A DNA stretch of 64,000 nucleotides from Prunus persica (lineage: Eukaryota; Streptophyta; Magnoliopsida; Rosales; Rosaceae): contig NC_034015.1 of NCBI RefSeq assembly GCF_000346465.2, positions 6,348,029-6,412,028 on the forward strand, given 5' to 3'. Shown here piece by piece: positions 1 to 10,668 of this stretch (position 1 is the stretch's first letter; each line of letters opens with the position of its first letter). Made by a program: the position numbers and the translations under genes. The notes under the pieces were generated by a model that saw nothing but the letters and a program-made list of their open reading frames with translations, was not told where the DNA came from and made no database searches.

Positions 1-242
1 GCTTTGTTAGATCAAATATGGAATAATCATATCCTTCGAGGTAAAGAGACCTCATCTTTGAAGTCATATAGAATGGAGAAGGAGCGTAGGTCGTACTCCA
101 ATCGCCCCCAGCCCTGCAATGGCGATGAAATGTATTGAAATCAAAACCTGTCTAAGTCTGAAATGTATTGAAATAAAAAACTGTCAAGTCATTATCTAAT
201 TAGAATCAGATGGTTGAACAGCTAAGCTAGCCTTCTGTGTAC
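1..242 (-). other. Intron 1 (partial) of the GH31 gene
   Basis: This is non-coding sequence after the GT donor at 242-241 (minus strand). It holds a short imperfect direct repeat of roughly 30 bp (about 126-190, core TGAAATGTATTGAAAT). No exon of the gene is recognisable here. Confidence 0.5.
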
Positions 243-1258
243 CTGTAGCTGATCAAGTTAGCTGCAAAGGTAATAGGTTGATCCCCTCTCCCAATACCTT
301 GTTCCTGAACCAAAATGGGCACCCTTTTACCTTTAAAATCCATGTGAGAGAATTGCTCCCCAAAACCATAAAATCTCTCATTTTCTTCGCTTGAATATGT
401 CAAGCAAACCCTGTTGAATTCTTTGAATTCTTCAGCCTTCAGTTCCTCTAACTCTTCCTCTGATGAGGAAACAAACACAAACCCTCTTGGCCTTGCAGAG
501 GACCAAAACCACCTAAGCCTGCGTTTCTGGAACTGTCCCAGCCTTCTCCTAAAACCCTTGTATCTTCCTGAAGCAGCTGGAGAAGCTTTTGTGCGGAATT
601 CAAAGTTGGGTTGCCCAAGCTTCACTTGGAATCCAATTTGATTACGGTTTTTCTGCTCAAACAAAACCCAATACCTTGCACAAGTAGAAGGTCCCTTTCC
701 CTCAAATTGTGCATTTTCAAGAGTTCCATATTTATGAGAATGCTTCTTCTTCCTTCTCATGTTGAAAACCCAGCCAGTTACAAGCACCATAGGGAATTGG
801 GTACCTTTAAAATCTGTTTTCTGGTCCAAATCCAAAAACCCAGATGGAGAATCTTGATCTTGAGCCTCTAGAGAGTGATCAAACTGATCGATCACCCTTA
901 TATCCAGAATGGTTTGGTGATGGCAAACCAAATGAAGCTTTCTGTCCTTCACAACGAAGGAACCCCTGCTTTCCTCCACCTCTGTTTCTGCCAATGCTGC
1001 AGAAACAAAAGCTTGTCCTGGAATGGTGGACCAAATGGCTCTTTTGGGCTGCGATTGGTGATAAATTGAGAGAGACCCACCATTGTTGGAGCTCCAAGAG
1101 AGCTGAAAATCCTTGCCAATTGAGAAATGCTGGTGTGAAGGGACTGTTTGGGAATTGAACAAGAGGTTCCCTTGTAAGAGAGGGAGAGATGCAGGTGTGG
1201 AAGGAAAAGGATTGTTGAAATGTTTGTGGTGTTTTTTGGTGATTTTGAGGGTTGTCAT
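243..1258 (-). CDS. GH31 sulfoquinovosidase (YihQ)-like glucosidase, first exon only
   Basis: Partial gene. The reading frame starts at ATG 1258 and runs 338 codons plus two bases to a CAG|GT donor at 243/242; beyond it the frame soon stops, so the rest lies left of the window. The last 60 residues carry RFYGFGEQFS, then a G-R-P stretch and EQGIGRGDQP. This is the N-terminal beta-sandwich to barrel linker of glycoside hydrolase family 31, and the EQGxGR motif is as in bacterial YihQ sulfoquinovosidase. Family members of this type release sulfoquinovose from sulfolipid derivatives; the plant enzymes are usually about 870 aa. The catalytic Asp residues are not in this window, so activity cannot be judged. 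There is no obvious signal peptide. The alternative is a general alpha-glucosidase of GH31, less likely given the YihQ-like motif. Confidence 0.8.
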
Positions 1259-1882
1259 TTGGGATTAAGGAAATCAAGAAAGAGATGATGGTGCATGCAA
1301 ATGCAATCTTAAATTCCTATGTATATTTTGTTAACTTACTTGCATAAAATGAGAAAATTTTCCATGAGCTAGTTTTGTTGGAGATGATCATTCATAGATG
1401 CACAAACGAAAGAAAAGACCTCTACTTTAACGTTTGCAGACAGTTTTAGTCGAGGATGAAAATTGAGAAAGGTAGCCATTGACTTGTACAAGTTTTGATT
1501 TCATGGACATGCCAACAAAAAATGTGTCCAAACTGACCAAACTACAACATGTCCAAATTGAATTTCCTGTCTTGCGCCCACTTGGTGAGGAAGGTAGTGT
1601 CTACTTCCTTCCCCGTCTTTTCTAACTGTGTTCTTCTGTTACTATAATTTTACTTCCGTACAATCTGGGGTGATTTCTTCGAATTTTCTTTCTCCCAATA
1701 TGGTTTGTATAAAAACATAACAGACTTCTTATTAAAAAAAAATGGTGTTTTCTTGCTTTCTCTAGTATTTTTATTAGGTCCCAACTTTGATGGGATGAAC
1801 CTTTTTTTCCACCCCATTTAGTCAGTACTACCCTGTTATTTAATTAAAGTTTCGCTTAATAATGAATATTTGATCAATGATA
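1259..1882. other. 5' flank of GH31 gene; no gene seen
   Basis: AT-rich intergenic sequence upstream of the GH31 start codon on the minus strand. No coding exon or RNA gene is recognised. It presumably contains the GH31 promoter. Confidence 0.4.
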
Positions 1883-1890
1883 CATGAATG

Positions 1891-2399
1891 CAGTGGCGGA
1901 TTCACGTTGGGACAAGAGGGGTCGGACGACCCCTTGGAAGGCTGGAAATTTGGCAAGGGAGTCCATGAAAGCCCCCTTGGACAGCTGCTGGAAGCCCCCT
2001 TGTATGCACACAATGTGCTCGACGAAATGCCCCAACGAAATGTCCTGCGCAGCTGCGCTGCGCGTAATTTTTTTTTAAAACCAGCCTTGCCAAACGACGT
2101 CGTTTGGTCAAGGCTCAGTCAAATTTTTTTTTTAATTGACCTGGCCTCAAAACGACGTCGTTTTGGGCCAGGTTTTTATAAAAAAAAAAAAAAAAAACAG
2201 AACAGCACACACGCACAGCAGCTCTACACAGATTCATTTTCTCCAAACCTTTCATTCCCAATTCCACAGCCCCTCTTCCCATTCTCTCAAACCCTAACCT
2301 CCCAACCTCCCAACCTTGGACAACCTCCCAACTTTGTAGAAAAATTTCAGAACTTTTACACTAAGCCCCCTTGGCTACATAATCCTGGATCCGCCACTG
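1891..2399. mobile_element. Non-autonomous hAT element (509 bp) with 8-bp TSD
   Basis: Terminal inverted repeats CAGTGGCGGAT at both ends (11 bp perfect, then imperfect). The flanking 8-bp direct repeats are identical, CATGAATG at 1883-1890 and 2400-2407, which is the hAT hallmark. No transposase is encoded. The interior carries two similar near-perfect palindromes built on ACGACGTCGT (2085-2112 and 2139-2173), poly-A/T tracts and a pyrimidine-rich stretch. A spurious 175-aa frame crosses it and is not a gene. Confidence 0.9.
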
Positions 2400-2407
2400 C
2401 ATGAATG

Positions 2408-4603
2408 GTAATTTTGTTTAGGCCTTCTAATTTAAAGACGACATCCTCAAAGAAGTGAAATTGATGATATTGTTTTAGTACTAAATGGGAAAGATTTCGA
2501 CTCTCATTCTTCATTTTTTATGCATAAAAAGTTAACAAAAGAAAGTCGTAATTTTTCTTTTCTTTTATGTTTGTGTTTCTTTTCAATTGCGTAACAAATA
2601 ATTGAAGTCAACATTATCCAATTGAAATGTGCAAGTTGCATTTACCAAGCTTTGCTCTTTTGTGTAGCATTATTCTCTTTTGCGTGAAGCTTGAAATCAC
2701 AAGAGCTTGCATTTTCCAAATGAAATGAATCTCAACTCCGTGGAATAGTATTTGTGCATCACAGTGCATGCGGTCCTATTTATGCATCTAGGTTCCTTTG
2801 AATGAACCTGGACGCAAAAACAAGCACCATTCATTCCCACACACACACCCATGCACAGTGCAATTTTGGTTTAACATTTTTTGTTTTCTTTGAAGAAAAA
2901 TCTGTTTCATGTTTGCAGATTGCTCATTCTATTTTGTCCCTCGACTTGTGTCATTGAAAATGCATGTGCCCATTTTCCATGGAAATGTACATGTATTGAA
3001 ATGCATGTGCACGTGCGATGAATGCTTGGCTAGCCGTCCCTTTTTTATTTTAATTTTTCTTAAAAAGACAAATACAAATATATGTTTGAGAGTGCTTTTG
3101 AAAGGATTAAAAGTGATTTTTGACAATTAAAAGCGTTTCTGACAATCAAAAGCGTTTCTGACAGCTTTTAATAGTAAACTTTAAAAGGGCTTCTGTGTGA
3201 GCGCACTTTCTAAAAAAATACTTGAATTTCTTATATAAAAAATTTATTTTTTAAAAACATTTATGAGTAAAAGTGCTTCCTAAAAAAACAGTTTGAAACG
3301 AGCTTCGTTTGTATTCTCCGGCTAATGAATTGCAATGCAAACCTACATGCTTCCTCACTTTAATAGAATATAATATTCCAATAATTGTCAACTTCATACT
3401 TTACCCTCCGTTTCATACGGACTAGAAGTGTGATCTCTGAGTATATCCTAAAATTGGCTCCAATTAATTATTTAGCTTTTCCCTTCAAGCTCTTGACCCA
3501 ACAATAATAATTAATTAACTAGAAAACACTCCACTAAAGAATTTAAGCTACATTTTCCAAAAGTTAGAAGATTTTTTACAACGCCCAGCAAGACTCAGTA
3601 ACGAAAACCCCACCCCTGTCATTATATACGCGAACTATATTGGTAATGAATTAACAATTGTTGCCTAATTGATGTCAAGCACATGTTTATGAGATTCACA
3701 TTAATATGTTTTTATGGAAGACCCCTTTAAATGTATCACGTTATATAACTAAAGGAAATTGTAAAGAGAAACGAGTAGAGGAAGATAGTAGAAATTAGTC
3801 TCTAAAACTTGTCATCTTTTTCTTTGCTAATCATCTATTTATAGGCTTACAACGATAAGAAGCTAACCCACAAATTATGAGTTAAAGACTAATTACAATA
3901 CTAATAACATAGGTTACAATATATCAAAATGTGGAGGTAATTGATGTAATGGTGATCATCCACATTCTATGTATTTATAACATCACATATTTTATTGCAT
4001 TTGGAATTGTTCATAAAGGCCAAAGACTTTGAAGGAGTTGGATTTCCAAAAGATGTAATTTGCTGAAGGTATTGGTAAAGTAGAACAGTTGTGAAGAGGT
4101 TCGGGTCGGGTAGATATTTGGTTCTACTATTACACCTCAGGGTAAATGCTTTTAGCCACTTAAAATACAAGCGCCTGCATTTCGATTTTCTTCTATTCCG
4201 AAAAATTGTAAAAAATTCAACCATGCACAAAGCTGCAGTTGATGAGCAAACAGTCGAGTTATGCATTCAAATCAAGAATGACTTAAAGGGATCTAAAGAA
4301 TTGTACTTTAGAATCAAAATCGCACATTCATGCCCTGCAACCCTGCAAACCTCACAGCAGCAAGATGGTCAAACTCAAGCTCAACATCGCTAAGTAGCCA
4401 CAAGGTTTTGCCTTACATTAAAATGATCCTCCAACATGGAAAAACTAATTTCCGAATATAAGATTGAAATAGATAGAAAAGACAATTTAAAACCTCATAT
4501 GCTGAACCTACAAATTTACTGGTAGATAGTTGCTCACAGATCAAGGATTCAAGGTACACATCTATGGTAAACTACTGGATACCAAGAGGAGCCATCAAAT
4601 TCC
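2408..4603. other. Intergenic region; small repeats only
   Basis: AT-rich sequence between the GH31 and PPR genes. A 20-bp unit containing AAAAGCGTTTCTGACAAT is repeated about twice near 3119-3162, inside a stretch (3085-3310) that looks like a degenerate MITE. The part next to 4603 should hold the 3' UTR of the PPR gene. No coding exon was recognised. Confidence 0.4.
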
Positions 4604-7600
4604 TCAATCAAGCAAATCCGATGCCGCTGTCTTCTTAAATGGATCAACTTGTGCCAGCTGTGCCAGTAAAGATTTGTTGGGAAATATATTATCTGCCTTC
4701 ATCCTCTCCCAGATTCCATAAGGTGAAGTTTTGGCATTTATGTAGGCCTGAATTAGAGTTTGGAACTGACGAAGTCGAGCCATATAACCAGCCTGTCTCA
4801 TCCTATAAAACATCTTTTCTGCGTTATGGGTATCACCTTTCTTTGAATATTGCTCCATAATGGTCATGTAAGAATTGAACAGTGGCTTCTTCCGGTTCGT
4901 CTGGGCAGCCTTCTGCAACATAGAGTCAGCCTTTTCAAGCTCACCTGCTTCCACATAGAGTTTCACAAGTGCATCCCAAGTTAACGGGCCGATGTCACAT
5001 TTGTTATCTGCCATACGCTTAACAAGATCTTTACCCTTGGTGAGCTTCTTTCCATTTGCATAGACCTTCAAAAGCACATAATAATGCCTTGAAGAAAGTT
5101 TCTTAAATGTATTTGACATCTTCTCAAAAACTGCCTCTGCTTCTTCAATTTTATTCAACATTCCCCAAGCTTTAATTGCAGCCATGAACTCTTGAAGCCG
5201 AGGATTTGACTCACAGACCTTCCAAACTCTCTCTACTTCATCAACCTGTCCCAACTCAGCATAAAGAGGAAGCAAAGCTTGACAAGCCCAACGGTTCTCT
5301 TTTAAGTTTCCGCCTTCCATATCTTTCAAAACTGCCTCAGCTTTTTCTTTAAGCCCGCCAGCAGCGTAGTGCTTAGCCAAGATGGCTTTTACAGTGATGT
5401 CTGGCTCACAGCCTTCAGCCTTCATTGTCTCGTAAATTTGATCCATTCCAGTCATGTCATTGGACTGGCCTTTGGTATCTATTAAGAGTTTATAAGTAAA
5501 GGCCGTCGGCTTGACATTTTCTTTCTCCATTAACAGTAATACATCTGCCATTTTCTTCTTGTCAAGCCTCTTGTAGAGGAGTAGCAACTGGTTGCAAGTA
5601 AATGGTGTGACTGGGAATTCCAGGTCCTTCATTTTGTTGAAAATTTCTTCAGATTTCTTCAAATTGTGGGTAGAGACAGCATATGCCAACAGGGTTCGGT
5701 AAATTACCTCACCTCTAAAGGATGCTGGGATTGTCTCAATGTATTTCTCTGCCTTATAGAGGCCACGTACTTTGGCAATTAAGTCAACGCGAGATGCATA
5801 ATCTCTTTCAACAAATTCAATCTGCTTATGTTCCTCCAACCACTCTGAAAGCTGCAAAGTTGACAAAGCATCACACAATATCAAAGTTCCGTGACCACGA
5901 ATTCATGCTTTTAAGGAACTAGGAAGCAAACACAAGAAAAGAAGATGCATTTGTGGTCCAAGAATACATACTACCATTCTCATTATATATCTATTGAGAA
6001 AACAAAACTGAACATGACGTACAACTATGACAAATTTGTTCTGGTTTAAATCAAACTATACGATAAACAATGGGAGCATAAGTGGCCAAATGAGAATGCC
6101 ATAGTTATTTCAACATAAACCACAGAATTTCATCAAAAGTATCTGACAATTCATGACTTGAATGACTATTTTTCTTTATCTGCCATAAAAAATTAAGAAA
6201 AAGGACTCAAAGCGATAAAATTAATGATGTCACGATTTAATATATCAAAGCGATAAACAGAAAAGTCTATTAACATAATCAGTACTTATAAGTTATATGC
6301 CACTGAATTTCGCAACCCAATTGCACTTTCTCTAGTTGCAGGGGGTAATCATACATTTTCCTTTATAGAAACGAATAAAATACTCAATAGTCAGTACTAG
6401 AACCAGAAAGCACAAACCACATTCAACATTTGAAACCCTCTTTGTAAAGCAAATTACAAGCGCTAAAAATTACTGTAAACCGATGGTAGACAATAATTGT
6501 TAAACCATAATGTCTTGAACTTAATAACTAGTCCTCAAGACTGTATGACAATGATATAGTAAAAGGAAAATAAGGAGAAACATGTGAGAAGCAAAGACTT
6601 TCACCAGACTCTGAAACAATAATGGATTTAATGGGACCATGAAATTAGAATTTAGACAAAAGTTTAAAGACAATGGTAGAAAATATATTAATCATTATAG
6701 GTGACATATCTTAAGAAAAAGAAAGAGATCTTTGAATTAAGGACATGCTCAAACCAAACAGGAAAAGGGCAATAAGTCAAACTTTAAAAGTAATGGTTCA
6801 TAAAAAGTTCTCACTTTGAGGATGGATGATTCTAATAGTAATAGAAAACCCAGCCATACCACGTTACCTTCTGGTTACAAGTCCTCTACATCCTCTTTAC
6901 ATACAACAGGGCTGAACTTAAGATTATTTTCTAATAATAGATAGATTAAAAGTAACATTTCTGTTAACTTTCCAAACATAAAGATCACGAAATCGAAATA
7001 TTGAGAAGATATAATGATTTATGAATATGATAACTCATCTGTTAGACACAAAAACTTAATCTGTAAATGGACATGTTCGAGACAAAAACCATACAGTCCA
7101 TTGTCTGTTTTACTTTAAAAACAAAGAAAATCCTGGTAAGCAAGAACTAAGTAGACCTGATGCAGTAGCTACAGCTTGGTTAGAAAAGCATCCTCTTTGG
7201 AAGCCTAAGAATAAGCCCATTCGGCCAACTCAAAAATTAAAACATTTGAGTCAAGGGGGAAATTCCATGGTAGTGCAAGAATCAGGAAAATAATGAAATT
7301 AATAACTAAGTCAAGAGTCTATTTATTTGGGTCTTATGAAAACACAATGTCTTTAAGTTTTATAGGATTCTCCTATGATTTTAATATTTCAATGAATCAT
7401 TTGCTATTTGTAGAAGTCATTGAATGTTCTATTTGAAGCCTAAAAATACGGCTATCTGTTGTGAGCAGATCAGACTGGAATGAATGAAAATTAAAGGCTT
7501 GTGGAAGGCTTGGTGCTTTGTGTGCCTTTTATCTTCTCTCTCTTCTTTCTAAATTCTTCTTGATAACTCTTGTCTTCTCTAAAATTACTGCAATCTCAAC

Positions 7601-9917
7601 CTTCTTTGTTCTCTAAATATTTTATTTCTCCAAATTTCTATCATTCTAAACCCACGCCATACTCAAACACTAACCCTTGTACTGTCCTGCATCAAGACCT
7701 GTTCAATATTTACAAACATACAGAACTATGACTAAAGATTTGCATTATTATCTGAGATATATAAGTTTTTTGGTGGAAACAATATGTGCATGGTGGCAGG
7801 GAGACATGCTGTCATGGGAATCTTTTATGTTGGCGTGAATGGAGAGGAGTTGAAGAATTTTTTAGTGACCATGGGATGAGGAGGGAGGTGGACCTTCCAT
7901 GGAATAAAGTTAGTTTTCGGATTTCCCTTTCGGAGTTGTACCTTTAAAAGCTATAATTCTATGATTGGATTTCTGCTGCACACTACTTTTTGTTGGTCTT
8001 TTGCAATGTAAGGTTGGTTAGCTAGGTTTTGCAGTCTTTGTTAAATTGTTTAGCCCGAACCTTCTACTAGAACATTGTCCTCTGTATTATTCTATTATTT
8101 TACAATGAAATTCTGTTCCTAATAACTTGTCCTCTGTATTATTCTATTATTTTACACTGAAATTATGTTCCTAACAGAAAAGAAAAACCAAAGTCTAAAG
8201 ACAATATATTATGTACCAACACATGGAACGTAACATTTTGGACAACAGAAAAAGACCAACCCCTAGCTATACAAAACATTTTTGGATATTTGAGTTTGAT
8301 GCAACTGCTATATTTAACAAATTCACACACAATGCTGCAGGAAGGCTCACAAAGCAGCAGCTATGTTCAGATATGTCTCTTCTGTGATAATCAGCTATGT
8401 TGTGATATTGTGTAGTATTATAATATATACACTAAAATCCAAAAGGATTTTGACAGAACAAATTTATGCAGCTAAGACCAAAGAAAAACCATTGATATTA
8501 TTGTCTAATTATCAACATCTTTACGTATATATAGAAATAAAGTCAAATCACCTGTAATGCCCTCCCAAACATTTGACGCTTGCGAAAATTGAACATGGCC
8601 AGCGATATCTCTGCCCTATTTAGATCATTTCCTGCTTTAACCCACTTATCAAGAGCTCCATGAACAGAGAACGCTGGGAAAGCTAAAATGGCCTTGAACA
8701 GTTCTGAAACATTCCTTTTCCTTGGTGATCTTTTCTCAATTGAATCAGCCCCATTCTCTGACAACTCCAACTCATGTTGAGAAGGCTCAACTTCTTCTTC
8801 ATCTTCAGAGAGTTCTGGTTCAGAAATTAATTCATCTTCATGTTGGGAAGCCTCAGCACTAGGTAGTGTTTCTAGTTCAGAAAACCCATCTTCCAAGTCA
8901 TCTTTCTCTCCACTGCTTTCTGCACCAGCTTGTGAAGAAAAGCTGCGTCTATCCACTGAGAAGTTCCAAGAAACTTGTGTTGTGTAGTATAATCTCTTGG
9001 ATGACAGGCATCCATCAGGCATTGATTTACAGGACTCATGGAAACAAGCATCCCCTTGTCCATAGGTGATTGGTAGCTCCAAATTAGCACAACATGCACG
9101 AGAACTTCTTATGTTAAATGCTTGGCTCCTGGACGTAAAAGGAAAACTAAGTATCACATTATATCACAAAACAAAATAATAGGCAACATAACGTAACCAA
9201 AAAATAAAGAATTTTACTAGCACACAGCCTGCAAAAAAGCAAAATGAAATAAATAAAAATAGCAGGACATATATACTAAAAATGATATACATTATAAAAT
9301 TCATAAGATGGTAATGGGAGTCAAGCTTCTACTAGTACAATCATATTATGAATTCCTGTGAGACACAAGAAAGATAACATTGTATGTTTAAGAAATATTA
9401 CAGAAACAACGGTAACTTCTCTAGTTGTTATTCTCTATATTAAGATATCCAGAGAGATACAACATCAGAAATTATGTTGCCATATCTCATAACCAGTAAG
9501 ACAATTTTTAATAGGGTAGGATAAAAAGAAACTAACTTACCCAGTCTCCTTCACTCCATGAATTCCATTCTTTTTCCTCTGCTTTTGTATTTGCTTTTAG
9601 AAAGGTAGCATGTAGAAAACATTTATTTTTAATATCCTTCAGAAAATTCTCTCTTACATTTCCGATAGGGTTAACTAATTGCATATACAAGATAAACTTA
9701 CACTAGTAAACAAAATTCAAAAATAAATAAAATAAAATAAAAACACAGACGCCCATAATCCACGCTCTTAAGTAGGAAGACCCTAAAACCTGTGAAACCC
9801 ATAATTTAAATTCCGTCCCTAAAACCTTTAAAACTACTACGATGAACACAGGAACCCTAGAACGAAAGAGTTACATATATACCTGAGAGGAAGAGAAGCA
9901 CGACGAAGAGCCCACAT
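4604..9917 (-). CDS. PPR596: Mitochondrial P-class pentatricopeptide repeat protein, PPR596-like
   Basis: Three exons on the minus strand: 9917-9883, 9128-8552 and 5851-4604. Phases join exactly, giving 619 aa; the stop is TGA at 4606-4604. The start MWALRRASLPLR lies in a 35-bp first exon and is basic and hydroxylated, as in a mitochondrial presequence. Residues ~70-130 are strongly acidic (SEPELSEDEEEVEPS), then a linker, then about ten degenerate PPR motifs (residues ~190-590) that fill exon 3, such as TFTYKLLIDT-like helices. This layout matches Arabidopsis At1g80270 (PPR596) and At1g15480. The P-class member PPR596 is known to affect partial C-to-U editing of a mitochondrial rps3 site. 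There is no DYW or E domain here. Intron 2 is 2.7 kb and holds a solo LTR. The gene shares a promoter with the divergent RSRC2-like gene. The symbol is assigned by resemblance only. Confidence 0.88.
7158..7694. mobile_element. Solo LTR (537 bp) with 5-bp TSD in PPR intron 2
   Basis: The sequence begins TGATGCAG and ends CTGCATCA, an 8-bp perfect inverted terminal repeat of TG...CA type. It is flanked by identical 5-bp repeats AGACC at 7153-7157 and 7695-7699. No internal retroelement domain lies next to it, so it is best read as a solo LTR left by LTR-LTR recombination. Orientation and family are not determined. Confidence 0.75.
8075..8175. repeat. Tandem duplication, ~52-bp unit, two copies
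   Basis: The unit beginning TTGTCCTCTGTATTATTC occurs at 8075 and again at 8127 with few changes. It may derive from the 3' end of a retroelement (poly-T/A-rich, TACAATGAAATT), but no domain supports that. Confidence 0.6.
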
Positions 9918-10440
9918 GGCGACAGTAAGCAAATCAGAAACCCCTAGCAGGGAAAATGGAAATGGCGGTGCTGATTTAAAGAAAAAACGAAACCTCAGCT
10001 CAGAACCTCTCTCTCTCTCTCTCTCTCTTAAACCCTAAACCCAGTTTGGTGGGCTGGCTTGGACTGTATAGTGAGCTTCCATATTAGTAAACTAGTACAC
10101 TATATAGTGAACTTAAACTGAAGCTCCCAAGAAATTAACCCTTACCCATTTTTGCTTTGGGTAAAAAAAAAAAATCATAAAAACCCTATGGGCAGGAGAG
10201 AACCAAATACAGAGCCCAAATATGAGAAGGCTGAACAATGAATGAAAACAAAGGTTAGCCCAAACGGATAAGGCCCAAACCAGACAGAAAAGAACCACTC
10301 CTAAAGCTAAAGGCGAAGGATCTCTTCTGTTCTTCCCTGACGCACAAGAAGGAACTCTTCTGCTGTTCCTTCACGCACAAACGTCGATTCAAACAGACGA
10401 ATCTGAGAGCGTGATTATTTTGACGCACAGCAAAGCATTG
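9918..10440. promoter_or_regulatory. Divergent promoter of PPR and RSRC2-like genes
   Basis: This is the region between the PPR start codon (9917, minus) and the proposed RSRC2 5'-UTR intron donor (10441, plus). It holds a (CT)n run at 10006-10028 followed at once by a telo-box AAACCCTAA (10030-10038). Site II-like TGGGCT/TGGGCC elements, read on either strand, lie at 10050-10055, 10213-10218, 10257-10262 and 10272-10277. Telo-box plus site II is a known pairing in promoters of plant organelle-biogenesis and translation genes, which suits the PPR gene. Transcription starts were not observed. Confidence 0.55.
10006..10028. repeat. (CT)n microsatellite in the divergent promoter / PPR 5' UTR
   Basis: About 11.5 CT units directly before the telo-box. 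Read from the PPR side it is a GA-repeat. Confidence 0.9.
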
Positions 10441-10668
10441 GTGAGTCCTCTTCTTCTGTCTTCTATTTCTTCGTCTTTCTTCTCCCCAATCAAAAGCTTT
10501 GGGAAAGAAAACCCTAGCCCCCTTTTCTATTTTGTCGAACCAGGAAGGAGATAGAGGGTTGAGGTTAAAGTTAGGGTTTTGGGTATGTGTTTGGGCCCTA
10601 TAAATTGCCTTAACGTGAGCTGAGTTTTAATAGTTTCATTTTCCATGCTAACTCAGGTGGTAGCTCTC

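Noticed and set aside
1877..2404. 175-residue plus-strand frame
   Set aside because: It coincides with the hAT MITE and encodes poly-Lys and low-complexity sequence.
7151..7293. Open frame (RPDAVATAWLEKHPLWK...) resembling a retroelement pol end
   Set aside because: It starts inside the solo LTR and has no convincing match; the LTR with TSD explains the region.
10645..10668. Upstream ATG for RSRC2 at 10645
   Set aside because: ACTCAG|GT at 10651-10657 looks like the acceptor of a 5'-UTR intron, which would remove this ATG; MDLNLDSPP at 10669 is a better start.
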